Part shown: one piece after another, positions 41,447 to 50,500 of the stretch
How the letters are laid out: the number at the start of each line of letters is the position of its first letter
How positions within the stretch are numbered: position 1 is the stretch's first letter
DNA from: Clostridiales bacterium
GTDB lineage: Bacteria; Bacillota; Clostridia; Saccharofermentanales; Saccharofermentanaceae
DNA length: 64,000 nt
NCBI GenBank assembly: GCA_017550385.1
Contig: JAFZPJ010000060.1
Coordinates: 16,552 to 80,551 of the forward strand
Direction of reading: 5' to 3'
Notes under the pieces: generated by a model
Databases searched by the model: none
Told to the model about the DNA's origin: nothing
Seen by the model: only the letters and a program-made list of their open reading frames with translations
Translations under genes and position numbers: made by a program

Positions 41447-43084
41447 ATGCCGGTAACCGATATACTCAGACGCAATGCGAGAGAACACGGCGATGAGGTT
41501 GCGCTCATAGAGCTCAATCCCACGATGGAAGATACGAGGAAGATCTCATTCAAGGAGTTCGACCTTGTTCAGCAGACATCTGCAAGACCGTACCGCAGAC
41601 AGATCACATGGAAGATATTCGACGAGAAGTCCAATCGTGTTGCCAACATGCTCCTCGACAGGGGCATCAAGAAGGGCGACAGGGTAGCTATCCTGATGTT
41701 CAACTGCCTCGAGTGGCTCCCGATCTACTTCGGTATCCTTAAGACCGGCGCGATCGCGGTTCCGTTCAACTTCCGTTATACGGCAAATGAGATCTCATAC
41801 TGCGCAGACCTGGCGGATGTGTCGGTGCTTATTTTCGGCGAGGAGTTCGTAGACAGACTTACGATCAACGCAGACGAGCTTGCCAAGAACCGCCTCCTCA
41901 TCTATGTAGGCGAGGGTCAGGCTCCGGAGTTTGCCGAGAGCTACTGGCACATGGTAGCCGACTACTCCAGCGAAGACGTAGACATAGAACTTACCAACGA
42001 GGACCTCGCTGCCATCTATTTCTCATCCGGCACGACGGGCTTCCCTAAGGCTATCCTTCATCCGCACCTCTCGCTCTATCAGGCAGCAGAGATGGAAGCC
42101 GTACACCACGAGACTACCAAGGACGACTGCTTCCTTTGCATTCCGCCTCTTTATCATACCGGCGCGAAATTCCACTGGATGGGTTCCCTTTGGACCTGCA
42201 GCAAAGCAGTGCTCCTCAAGGGTACAAAGCCTGATATGATCCTGAACGCAGTATCGGAAGAGCACTGCACGATCGTATGGCTCCTGGTACCGTGGGCGCA
42301 GGATATACTTGATGCATTAGACAGAGGCGAACTCAAGATCGAAGACTACAAGCTCGATCAGTGGCGTCTCATGCACATAGGCGCACAGCCCGTACCTCCG
42401 TCGCTGATCCGCCACTGGAAGGAATACTTCCCGAAGCATCAGTACGATACGAACTACGGTCTGTCCGAGTCCACCGGCCCCGGCTGCGTACACCTCGGAC
42501 TCGAGAATACTCACAAGGTCGGCGCCATCGGCGTTCCCGGTTACCGCTGGGAGTGCAAGATCGTTGACGACAACGGCAATGAAGTAAAGCACGGCGAAGT
42601 CGGCGAGCTCTGCGTTAAGGGTCCCGGCGTCATGCTCGAGTACTACAAGAACCCGAAGGCTACAGCCGAGACTATAAGAGACGGCTGGCTTTTCACAGGC
42701 GATATGGCAATGCAGGACGAGGACGGCTTCTACTTCCTTGTTGACCGTAAGAAGGATCTCATCGTATCCGGCGGAGAGAACATCTATCCCGTCGAGATCG
42801 AGAACTTCCTGCAGGAATATCCTAAGGTAAAGGACGTTGCCGTCATCGGACTTCCCGACAAGCGTCTGGGTGAGATCACCGGTGCTATCGTTGAAGCTCA
42901 GCCCGGCAGCGACTGCACGGTCGAAGAACTCGAGAAGTTCTGCAACCAGCTTCCCAGATACAAGCGTCCGAAGAAGATCATCCTCGCAGATGTTCCGAGA
43001 AACGCTACGGGTAAGATCGAGAAGCCTGCGCTTCGTAAGAAATACGGAGCCGAGAGGCTCGTCGAGCAGGAGAACCGCTCGTAA
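41447..43084 (+). CDS. AMP-binding acyl-CoA synthetase
   Basis: 545 residues of the class I adenylate-forming family: P-loop YFSSGTTGFPKAILHP (about 187-202), YGLSESTGPG (about 343), WLFTGDMAMQDEDGFYFLVDRKKDLIVSGGENIYP (two adjoining motifs, about 415-450) and the C-terminal catalytic Lys in PRNATGKIEKPALRKKYG. It activates a carboxylic acid to its CoA thioester; the chain length cannot be told. The N-terminus repeats an ISFKEFD/ITWKIFD element around a short insertion. It lies 75 bases before a sodium:solute symporter gene, possibly importing its substrate. Confidence 0.9.
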   Translation: MPVTDILRRNAREHGDEVALIELNPTMEDTRKISFKEFDLVQQTSARPYRRQITWKIFDEKSNRVANMLLDRGIKKGDRVAILMFNCLEWLPIYFGILKTGAIAVPFNFRYTANEISYCADLADVSVLIFGEEFVDRLTINADELAKNRLLIYVGEGQAPEFAESYWHMVADYSSEDVDIELTNEDLAAIYFSSGTTGFPKAILHPHLSLYQAAEMEAVHHETTKDDCFLCIPPLYHTGAKFHWMGSLWTCSKAVLLKGTKPDMILNAVSEEHCTIVWLLVPWAQDILDALDRGELKIEDYKLDQWRLMHIGAQPVPPSLIRHWKEYFPKHQYDTNYGLSESTGPGCVHLGLENTHKVGAIGVPGYRWECKIVDDNGNEVKHGEVGELCVKGPGVMLEYYKNPKATAETIRDGWLFTGDMAMQDEDGFYFLVDRKKDLIVSGGENIYPVEIENFLQEYPKVKDVAVIGLPDKRLGEITGAIVEAQPGSDCTVEELEKFCNQLPRYKRPKKIILADVPRNATGKIEKPALRKKYGAERLVEQENRS

Positions 43085-43094
43085 ACAAGATACC

Positions 43095-43136
43095 AGGCCT
43101 GCTTCAGATGCATATGCATCCGGGGCAGGCTTAATT
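43095..43136 (+). terminator. intercistronic nested hairpin between acyl-CoA synthetase and symporter
   Basis: Outer arms GCCTGC (43098-43103) / GCAGGC (43125-43130) enclose the perfect palindrome GATGCATATGCATC (43108-43121). AATTTATA follows. It may be an attenuator or processing site rather than a full terminator. Confidence 0.5.
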
Positions 43137-43159
43137 TATAAACAAAGGGTGTTAAAGGT

Positions 43160-44719
43160 ATGGTAGTAAAGATTATCTTCTTAATCATCTTCTTCGCAGT
43201 TATGATCGGCATAGGTGTCATGACGCGTAAGAAGGCAAACAGCGTCGACGGTTTCGTCCTTGGCGGAAGATCCGCAGGTCCGTGGCTCACGGCTTTCGGA
43301 TACGGTACATCGTATTTCTCTGCGGTCGTGTTTATCGGATATGCCGGTCAGTTCGGTTATAAGTACGGTGTGTCTTCCACATGGATCGGTATCGGCAATG
43401 CGGTCATCGGCTCGCTCCTCGCATGGATCGTTTTAGGCCGCCGCACAAGAGTCATGACAAAGCACTTGGATTCCAAGACGATGCCTGACTTCTTCGGCAA
43501 GAGATTCGACAGCCAGGCTCTCAGAGTAGCTGCGGCTCTTATCTCTTTCATCTTCCTGATCCCTTATACATCTTCTGTCTATAACGGTCTGTCCATGCTG
43601 TTCAACATGGCATTCAATATCGACTATAAGGTCTGCATCATCGTAATGGCAGCGCTTACCTGCGTATACGTTATCCTCGGCGGTTATATGGCAACCGTTG
43701 CCAATGACTTCGTTCAGGGTATCGTAATGCTCTTCGGTATAGTTGCCGTCATCGCGAGCGTCCTCGGAAACAACGGCGGCTTCATGCAGGCTCTTACGAC
43801 ACTTTCCCAGCAGGCTTCTGACAATGAGGTATCTGCCGGAATGCAGGGTGCGTTCGTATCTTTCTTCGGTCCTGATCCGCTGAACCTTCTGGGTGTAGTC
43901 ATCCTCACATCCCTCGGTACATGGGGACTTCCTCAGATGGTCGGCAAGTTCTACGCCATCAAGGACGAGAAGTCCATCAAGGCAGGTACGGTCATCTCTA
44001 CGGCATTTGCTACTGTCGTTGCAGGCGGATGCTACTTCCTCGGCGGCTTCGGAAGACTTTATGCTTCCAATCCTGCCATCTATAAGGAAGACGGCTCTGT
44101 CAACTTCGACTCCATCGTTCCTACGATGCTCTCAGGTCTGCCTGATGTTCTTATCGGCGTAGTGATCGTGCTCGTTCTCTCGGCTTCGATGTCCACGCTC
44201 TCATCACTCGTACTCACATCGAGCTCAACAGTTACTCTCGATCTCATCGCTCTGATCGGAAACAAGAAGGGAGAGGATAAGAAGAAGGTCGACAAGAGAA
44301 ATCTCGTTACAATGAGACTCCTTCTCATATTCTTCATCGTAGTATCCGTTGCACTCTCGCTTAATCCGCCCACGTTCATCGCACAGCTCATGGGCTACTC
44401 ATGGGGCGCTCTTGCAGGTTCATTCCTCGCACCGTTCCTCTGGGGACTCTACTGGAAGAAGACGACCAAGCTCTCTGTATGGGCCTGCTTCGTCGCAGGC
44501 GTCGGCCTTACGGTATCCAACATGATCTTCCACTTCGTTGCATCTCCGATCAACATGGGTGCGATCACGATGCTCGCAGGTCTTGCTATCGTTCCTATCG
44601 TAAGCCTCATCACACCGAAACTCGAGCAGGCAAAGGTAGACGGTATCTTCGCTTGCTACGAAGAGAAGGTCTCAATCGAGAAAAAGTACAGCCTCGAGGA
44701 GAACGAGGGCGAGGGCTGA
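43160..44719 (+). CDS. sodium:solute symporter (SSS family)
   Basis: 519 residues with about 13 membrane segments, typical for SSS/SLC5 transporters. GFVLGGRSAGPWLTAFGYGTSYFSA matches the family N-terminal signature (helix 1, sodium site). ALTCVYVILGGYMATVANDFVQGIVM is the conserved helix 5-6 motif, and VLVLSASMSTLSSLVLTSSSTVTLDL holds the helix 8 sodium-site Ser/Thr residues. It likely imports a carboxylate or similar solute. Pairing with the acyl-CoA synthetase just upstream suggests an organic acid, which is inference. Confidence 0.9.
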   Translation: MVVKIIFLIIFFAVMIGIGVMTRKKANSVDGFVLGGRSAGPWLTAFGYGTSYFSAVVFIGYAGQFGYKYGVSSTWIGIGNAVIGSLLAWIVLGRRTRVMTKHLDSKTMPDFFGKRFDSQALRVAAALISFIFLIPYTSSVYNGLSMLFNMAFNIDYKVCIIVMAALTCVYVILGGYMATVANDFVQGIVMLFGIVAVIASVLGNNGGFMQALTTLSQQASDNEVSAGMQGAFVSFFGPDPLNLLGVVILTSLGTWGLPQMVGKFYAIKDEKSIKAGTVISTAFATVVAGGCYFLGGFGRLYASNPAIYKEDGSVNFDSIVPTMLSGLPDVLIGVVIVLVLSASMSTLSSLVLTSSSTVTLDLIALIGNKKGEDKKKVDKRNLVTMRLLLIFFIVVSVALSLNPPTFIAQLMGYSWGALAGSFLAPFLWGLYWKKTTKLSVWACFVAGVGLTVSNMIFHFVASPINMGAITMLAGLAIVPIVSLITPKLEQAKVDGIFACYEEKVSIEKKYSLEENEGEG

Positions 44720-44745
44720 TCTCCGAAAAGCTTAACTGCACACAG

Positions 44746-44775
44746 CGCCGTCCGGCTCCGGGCGGCGTTTTTGTT
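44746..44775 (+). terminator. symporter terminator
   Basis: A 10-bp GC-rich stem CGCCGTCCGG (44746-44755) / CCGGGCGGCG (44758-44767) with one G-U pair (the innermost pairs must open) is followed by TTTTTG. Confidence 0.88.
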
Positions 44776-44788
44776 TGGCTGCCGGAGC

Positions 44789-44894
44789 GAGTTAGAAGGT
44801 TTTTAGCAAAAACGGCTTGTTTTTGCTAACTTTTTGCTAAATTTGCGGATCTTTAGCGAAAATAGCCGGTTTTTTGCTAATTATTTGCTAACTC
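44789..44894. repeat. dispersed intergenic hairpin repeat, copy 2
   Basis: TTAGCAAAAAC (44803-44813) and its complement (44819-44829) surround GGCTT. They are followed by TTAGCGAAAA (44853-44862) and TTTTTTGCTAA (44870-44880), in the same order as at 1876-1971. The element is bounded by GAGTTAG (44789-44795) and CTAACTC (44888-44894), a 7-bp terminal inverted repeat. Confidence 0.75.
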
Positions 44895-44906
44895 TGAAAA
44901 AAGCGG

Positions 44907-44935
44907 TAGACAAGCAGGTCAGAGAGGTATATTAT
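44907..44935 (+). promoter_or_regulatory. promoter of the metal-efflux operon
   Basis: -35 TAGACA (44907-44912) and -10 TATTAT (44930-44935) are spaced 17 bases apart, immediately upstream of and overlapping the candidate ArsR operator. Confidence 0.7.
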
Positions 44936-44961
44936 ATGAACATATGAACAACCGCTCATAT
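44934..44961 (+). promoter_or_regulatory. candidate ArsR/SmtB-type operator
   Basis: A tandem ATATGAAC ATATGAAC (44934-44949) is followed by TCATAT (44956-44961). The second ATATGA and TCATAT form a perfect inverted repeat with eight bases between. ATATGAA-type half sites are characteristic of ArsR/SmtB/CadC operators. It covers the -10 and start region, so binding would block transcription. Confidence 0.7.
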
Positions 44962-44976
44962 GAAAGGAGAACCAAA

Positions 44977-45306
44977 ATGGCTCACGATCATTCAGACATC
45001 ATCAAGCACGTAAAGAAGGGACTTCCCAAGGATGAAGAGCTTCAGGACTTAGGAGATCTCTTCAAGATCTTCGGAGACACCACCAGGATCAAGATCATGT
45101 ATGCGCTGCATGAAGACGAGATGTGCGTCTGCGCCATTTCCGAACTCCTCGGTATGACCCAGTCTGCCATCTCTCACCAGCTTAAGACGCTTAAGACAGC
45201 TAATCTCGTGAAGAGCAGACGTGAAGGGAAGACCATTTACTACAGCCTTGCAGACGATCACGTTAAGACGATCATTGCGCTCGGCTATGAACACATTACA
45301 GAGTAA
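44977..45306 (+). CDS. ArsR/SmtB-family metal-sensing repressor
   Basis: 109 residues. The winged helix has recognition helix MTQSAISHQLKTLK. Two metal sites are visible: an alpha3N-type CVC (EMCVCAISELL, as in CadC), with a His-rich N-terminus (MAHDHSD), and a complete alpha5 site, D-x-H then H-x-x-E (DDH...EHITE) with SmtB spacing. It would repress this operon until Zn, Cd or Pb binds. The ATG at 44977 follows AAAGGAGA; the frame opens earlier at 44944, inside the operator. First gene of the operon. Confidence 0.9.
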   Translation: MAHDHSDIIKHVKKGLPKDEELQDLGDLFKIFGDTTRIKIMYALHEDEMCVCAISELLGMTQSAISHQLKTLKTANLVKSRREGKTIYYSLADDHVKTIIALGYEHITE

Positions 45307-45317
45307 GGAGAACACAT

Positions 45318-45536
45318 ATGAAGAAGACATTTGAGTTAGAAGACTTGGACTGCGCCAATTGCGCGATGAAGATGCAGGAAGCAGTTAAGAAGATCCCCGG
45401 CGTCATCGACTGCGAAGTGAATTTCATGACACAGAAAATGAAGCTCGAAGCTGAAGATGCTGTCTTTGACGATGTGCTTAAGAAAGCTGTCAAAGAGATC
45501 GCCAAAGTTGAACCCGATTGCACGGTAGTACTTTAA
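45318..45536 (+). CDS. stand-alone heavy-metal-associated (HMA) domain protein
   Basis: 72-residue metallochaperone-like protein with ferredoxin-like HMA fold. DLDCANCAMKMQEAVKKIPGV carries the metal-binding CxxC, with an Asp preceding the first Cys as in Zn/Cd-type domains. It probably supplies metal to the P-type ATPase that follows after three bases, whose own N-terminus lacks this domain. AAGGAG precedes the start. Confidence 0.9.
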   Translation: MKKTFELEDLDCANCAMKMQEAVKKIPGVIDCEVNFMTQKMKLEAEDAVFDDVLKKAVKEIAKVEPDCTVVL

Positions 45537-45539
45537 ATC

Positions 45540-47426
45540 ATGAAGACCAAGCTCACCCGTAAACAGAAGAAACTCCTGACAAGGATCATAGTCGCGGCGG
45601 CTCTTTTCGCCGTGATGATGGTCGCTGATAAGCTCATCGAGATCCCGTGGTTCATCAGCTTGCCGATGTTTGCGGTGCCGTATCTGATCTGCGGATACGA
45701 TGTGCTCCTCGCAGCTTTTAAGAACATCGCACACGGCCAGGTTTTCGACGAGCGCTTCCTTATGATGGTGGCGACGCTCGGAGCTTTCGGTGCCGGCGAG
45801 TATCCGGAAGCTGCAGCTGTAATGCTCTTCTATCAGACGGGCGAGCTGTTCCAGGGTATAGCGGTCGGAAGATCGCGCAAGTCCATCGCAAGCCTCATGG
45901 ATATCAGACCGGATTATGCGGTGGTGATAAGGGATGGAAAAGAAGAGTTGGTATCTCCCGATGAAGTCGCATTAGGTGAGACGATACTCGTAAAGCCCGG
46001 TGAGAAGATACCGCTCGACGGTGTCATATTAGAGGGTGCGAGCTCGGTCAACACGGCGGCTCTCACGGGAGAATCCGCACCTGTTGATGTCTCGGTCAGC
46101 GAGACGGTCATATCGGGTACGCTTAATCTTACGGGCGTTATCAAGGTCAGGACGACCAGCACGTTCGGAGAGAGCACAGTATCGAAGATCTTGGAACTTG
46201 TGGAGAATTCTTCTTCGAAGAAGGCCAGAGTCGAGAACTTCATTACCAAGTTTGCAAGATGGTATACGCCCTGCGTCGTTATCGCGGCAGTCCTGCTTGC
46301 AGTCATACCTCCGGTCGTACTCGGCATCGGTAGCTGGGACGTCTGGAAAGAGTGGCTTACAAGGGCCTGTGTATTCCTCGTAGTATCGTGCCCCTGCGCA
46401 CTCGTCGTATCGGTACCGCTGTCTTTCTTCGGCGGCATCGGCGGAGCTTCCAAGGCAGGTATCCTCATTAAGGGTGCCAACTATATGGAGCAGATGGCCA
46501 AGGTCGATACCGTCGTGTTCGATAAGACGGGAACGCTTACCAGAGGCGTGTTCAAGATAGATGACATTCATCCGAACCTGATCGGGAAGGACGAACTCTT
46601 GGACATCGCTGCTGCGGCAGAGAGCAATTCCTCGCACCCGGTGGCTCAGTCTATAGTCCGCGCTCATGAAGACCATATCGACAAGAGCAGGATCGGCAGT
46701 GTGGAAGAAATCGCAGGCAAGGGCGTAAAGGCTGAAGTAGACGGTATAGGATACTATGTCGGCAACGGCGCGCTGATGGATCTGTGCAAGGCCGACTGGC
46801 ATGACTGCCATCTGACAGGCAACATAATCCACATTGCAAGGCAGGCTGGAACGGGCGTCGACTATCTCGGACACATCATAATCAACGACGAGATCAAGGA
46901 AGACTCGGAAGCTGCCATGGCTGACCTTAAGAAGCTCGGCGTAAAGCGACTTGTTATGCTCACGGGTGACAAGAAGAACGTCGCAGAGAGCGTCGCGGGA
47001 AAGCTCGGTCTTACGGACGTTTTTGCAGAACTTCTTCCTGCTGACAAGGTCTCGAAAGTCGAAGGCCTCCTAGGAGATGCCGGAAAGCTCGCATTCGTAG
47101 GCGACGGCATCAACGATGCACCGGTTCTCATGAGGGCGGACGTAGGCATCGCGATGGGTGCCATGGGTTCAGATGCAGCCATAGAATCTGCAGATATCGT
47201 GCTCATGGATGACAAGCCTTCGAAGATAGCTGATGCCATAAGGATCTCTAGGAAGACAATGCGCATAGTAAAGGAGAATGTCGTTTTCGCGCTGGGCGTA
47301 AAGGCGCTTATACTGGTGCTCGGAGCGCTCGGTATCGCGGGTATGTGGTTTGCCGTGTTCGGTGACGTCGGAGTGCTCATCATCGCCATCCTGAACGCTG
47401 TCAGGACCATGCGCATCCCCAAATAA
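45540..47426 (+). CDS. P1B-2-type Zn2+/Cd2+/Pb2+-exporting ATPase
   Basis: 628 residues, shorter than ZntA/CadA because no HMA domain is fused at the N-terminus. Actuator TGES (AALTGESAPVD), membrane CPC motif (VVSCPCALVVSVP), phosphorylation site DKTGTLTRG, the P1B-type His-Pro (NSSHPVAQS) and hinge GDGINDAPVL are all present. Lys in FALGVKALILV and Asp in FAVFGDVGVL in the last two helices mark the Zn/Cd/Pb subgroup. It exports toxic divalent cations across the plasma membrane. Third gene of the ArsR operon. Confidence 0.95.
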   Translation: MKTKLTRKQKKLLTRIIVAAALFAVMMVADKLIEIPWFISLPMFAVPYLICGYDVLLAAFKNIAHGQVFDERFLMMVATLGAFGAGEYPEAAAVMLFYQTGELFQGIAVGRSRKSIASLMDIRPDYAVVIRDGKEELVSPDEVALGETILVKPGEKIPLDGVILEGASSVNTAALTGESAPVDVSVSETVISGTLNLTGVIKVRTTSTFGESTVSKILELVENSSSKKARVENFITKFARWYTPCVVIAAVLLAVIPPVVLGIGSWDVWKEWLTRACVFLVVSCPCALVVSVPLSFFGGIGGASKAGILIKGANYMEQMAKVDTVVFDKTGTLTRGVFKIDDIHPNLIGKDELLDIAAAAESNSSHPVAQSIVRAHEDHIDKSRIGSVEEIAGKGVKAEVDGIGYYVGNGALMDLCKADWHDCHLTGNIIHIARQAGTGVDYLGHIIINDEIKEDSEAAMADLKKLGVKRLVMLTGDKKNVAESVAGKLGLTDVFAELLPADKVSKVEGLLGDAGKLAFVGDGINDAPVLMRADVGIAMGAMGSDAAIESADIVLMDDKPSKIADAIRISRKTMRIVKENVVFALGVKALILVLGALGIAGMWFAVFGDVGVLIIAILNAVRTMRIPK

Positions 47427-47486
47427 TGTAACAAGCCTGAAACCTAAGGATTACCTCATAAATGTTACAATTATCGTAGCCTATTG

Positions 47487-47495
47487 TGGCATAAT
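47487..47495 (+). promoter_or_regulatory. extended -10 of the LacZ-like gene
   Basis: TGGCATAAT at 47487-47495 is an extended -10; TTACAA (47465-47470) is 19 bases upstream. A TGTAACA / TGTTACA inverted pair (47427-47433 / 47463-47469) flanks the region and may be an operator or a stem. Confidence 0.45.
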
Positions 47496-47519
47496 ACTTG
47501 TAAATTAATGGGGGACACT

Positions 47520-50500
47520 ATGGATTTTACGTATTCTAACGACGGTTTTCTGCCATATGATTCCTTTGACTATATCTACAGTGAACGCGAGTTGCCGGAG
47601 TTCGGCAAGGTAGCTTCGCCTTATATGAAGCCTCTTGCTACATGGAGATTCTTCCTGGCAAGAGGACAGTCAGAGATACCGTTTGGCGTTGAGAAAAAAT
47701 CATATGACGACAGCGAGTGGGCGCTCATCAATACGCCTTCTACATGGCAGACGGAAGGTTACGGCCTGCCGCAGAACCTTATCTATGATTATCCCCAGCG
47801 CCTTAAGGACGAAGACGATAAGAAGGAACTCACGATCGGCGACAGATTCATACTGCAGTCAAATACCAATGATGACGACGAAGTAGGTATCTACAGGAGC
47901 ACGGTGGTCTTCACGAAGGAAGATCTGGAGAGAGCGATCTATATCGAGACTTCCGGTATCTGCGGAAGCTTTAAGGTCTATGTCAATGACAGGCTTGCTG
48001 CTGATTCTCACGCTATCTTTACTCGCAAGAAGCTGCTCATCTCGGAGTTCGTATCTGAAGGCGTCAACCTCATCGTAATAGTCGTTAACCGGTACGACAG
48101 AGACGATTCCGGTCACGTCATCCTCGATTCGATGAACTACGGCTTCTCCGGGATCTTCAGACCCATAATGATCGTAATGGATTCGCTCCTCGAGCTGTCC
48201 AATGTCCACATCAAGCTCGAATACGTGCCTGAGGCATATCTTAACGAAGTCGCCAAGCTTAACGGTATCGCCGAGGCAGGCAAGGTTGCCAGAGTCCCTC
48301 ACGGCAACTTCATGATCAGGGTCGATTTCCAGCTTAAGAATCACACCAACTTCATGATCCCTTATTCGGTAAGGATCTCGGTACTCGAGGCTCGCGCGGA
48401 ATACGATCCGTACAAGCTGCCTTTCGTTGCCATCAAGGATCAGGGCAAGCCTGCAGTAGGCGTTGTGGATGCGCTCAAGGAGACAAGGGCTCAGACAGAG
48501 TTCGTTGCTCTCGACGTAGCACAGTGGTCTGACTGCACTCCTGTCCAGTACGACATGGTATTCGAGGTCATGAACGCCGAGAACAAGGTCGTATGCGCAA
48601 AGAAGAAGAGATTCGGCTTCAGGACAACCGAAGTCGTTCACGATAAGCTGAACATCAACGACAGGCGCGTTACGCTCCAGCTTACCCATTACTATGAGTT
48701 CGATCCCGCGGAAGGTATTGCGGTCCCTCAGGACAGGATCAGACAGGACATCATCATGATGAAGAGAGTCGGCATCAACGGCGTTATCGCTGATGGTTTC
48801 CCGCTTTCCGATGATTTCCTTAACCTGTGCGACCAGTACGGTATGTATGTCATCGCGACATCTTATCCCGGTATCATGCGCGACTACGTCGAAAGTGCCA
48901 TGAACCATCCTTCCGTTGTCATGTGGGGTGTCCAGAACTATAACTTCGATCCCGACCGTGCTTCCGGCGCGAAACACGGCTGCATGCTCATAGACGATAC
49001 AAGGCCGTGGTACTGCGAGTCGGAAGGACATCTTGTTGCCAGGAGCCGCAGTTCTAAGACTCTCGAGGCTTCGTCCGATATGAAGCCGCTTCCGAGTGAA
49101 GCCGGCGCCATATACGGTCCCTGGGTGGATCTGTGTCTCGACAGGAACATCGTTTTCGGGAAGAACAAGACAGGCAAGAATCTCTTTGAGACAATCCCCG
49201 GCCGTACGAGGTTCACGGACGATGATACTGCGTACAAGTGGATACATCACGCAGACCTGGTCGGCGGCAAACAGAAGGAGAATTCCTGTATTGGACAGGG
49301 TATCGTCGACAGCGACAGGAATCCGCACCCGGTATATCTCGATATCAAGAAGCAGTGCCAGACGATAAGCATTTTCGCGAACGCGGGAGATCCTACTAAT
49401 CTCACGATGCGCAATACCAACCCGTTCGCATATACGGAAGAACTCGACATCGAGTGGAAGATCCTCATGGGCGGTCAGACGATCGTATCAGGCCGAGGTT
49501 CGATAGGTGAGATAGAGCCGTTCGGTTCTAGAACGCTCAGATTCCCGTTCGAGGTGGAGATGTTCCTCACTCCCGGATGGGCAGGCGATAAGCCGGAGTT
49601 CGTCGAGATGTATGCGAAGGGCTTGTCCCACGAGCTCGTATTCGATATCACTCTCAAGCTGCATAAGGATACTTACTATGCACGTGCAGGCTATGAGGTT
49701 GCTTTCTTCCAGGAGATCCTGGCTGAAGAGATCGCAAGTCCCGCAGGAACCGGTCCGTCCCTCAAGAACGGCCTTAAGCAGGGTGCATCCGTAACTGCTC
49801 CTCAGCTCGGTGCAGGTTCTGCGATGTCCGCTCCGGATGAGAACCTCGCTCTCAAGGCAGCAGGTGCTGATGAGCAGTCCGAGGTAATGGACGAGATCCC
49901 CGAAGGCGACATCATCGGTCTTAATACGGTTAACGAAGAAGGTCTGGTCGAAGAGCCGATCATCAATGCAATGCCCGAGTCTGTTGAGGCGATCACGGAG
50001 GAGATAATCACCGAGGTCATCAACAGGGCTTCGATCACGACGGGCTCCGAAGGTATCTGCCTCGGCAACAGCGACAGGAAGATAGGTTTCTCGAGGGAAC
50101 AGGGCGGATGCTCGAAGCTTGAAGTCGACGGCTTCAACTTCATCAAGGGTTCATTCCTGCCGAGCTTCTACAGATGTCCTTCCAATATTGACAGAATGGA
50201 TAAGAGCTTCGTACTCGCCAAGACGATCTTCTCACCGGAGACCGATTACGAGCACATTCAGGAAACACTGCAGTTCAAGAGCAGCAACTATGGGCTTAAG
50301 GACGGCGTCTTCAACATGGTATCCGTATATAAGTCGTTCGCCATGAAGGGCGACGTCATCATGTACTACGAGGTGCCTTCTGCAGATACGCTCAGAGTTA
50401 CATTGAACTTCACACCCAAATACGACATGGTCAGATACGGCATAAGGTTCAGGATCGTTAAGGGCGATGTCCTCTGTTCCTGGTACGGAAGAGGCCCCGG

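Noticed and set aside
43108-43121. Operator site at the palindrome GATGCATATGCATC
   Set aside because: It is enclosed by GCCTGC/GCAGGC arms in an intercistronic gap and is better explained as the top of an RNA hairpin.
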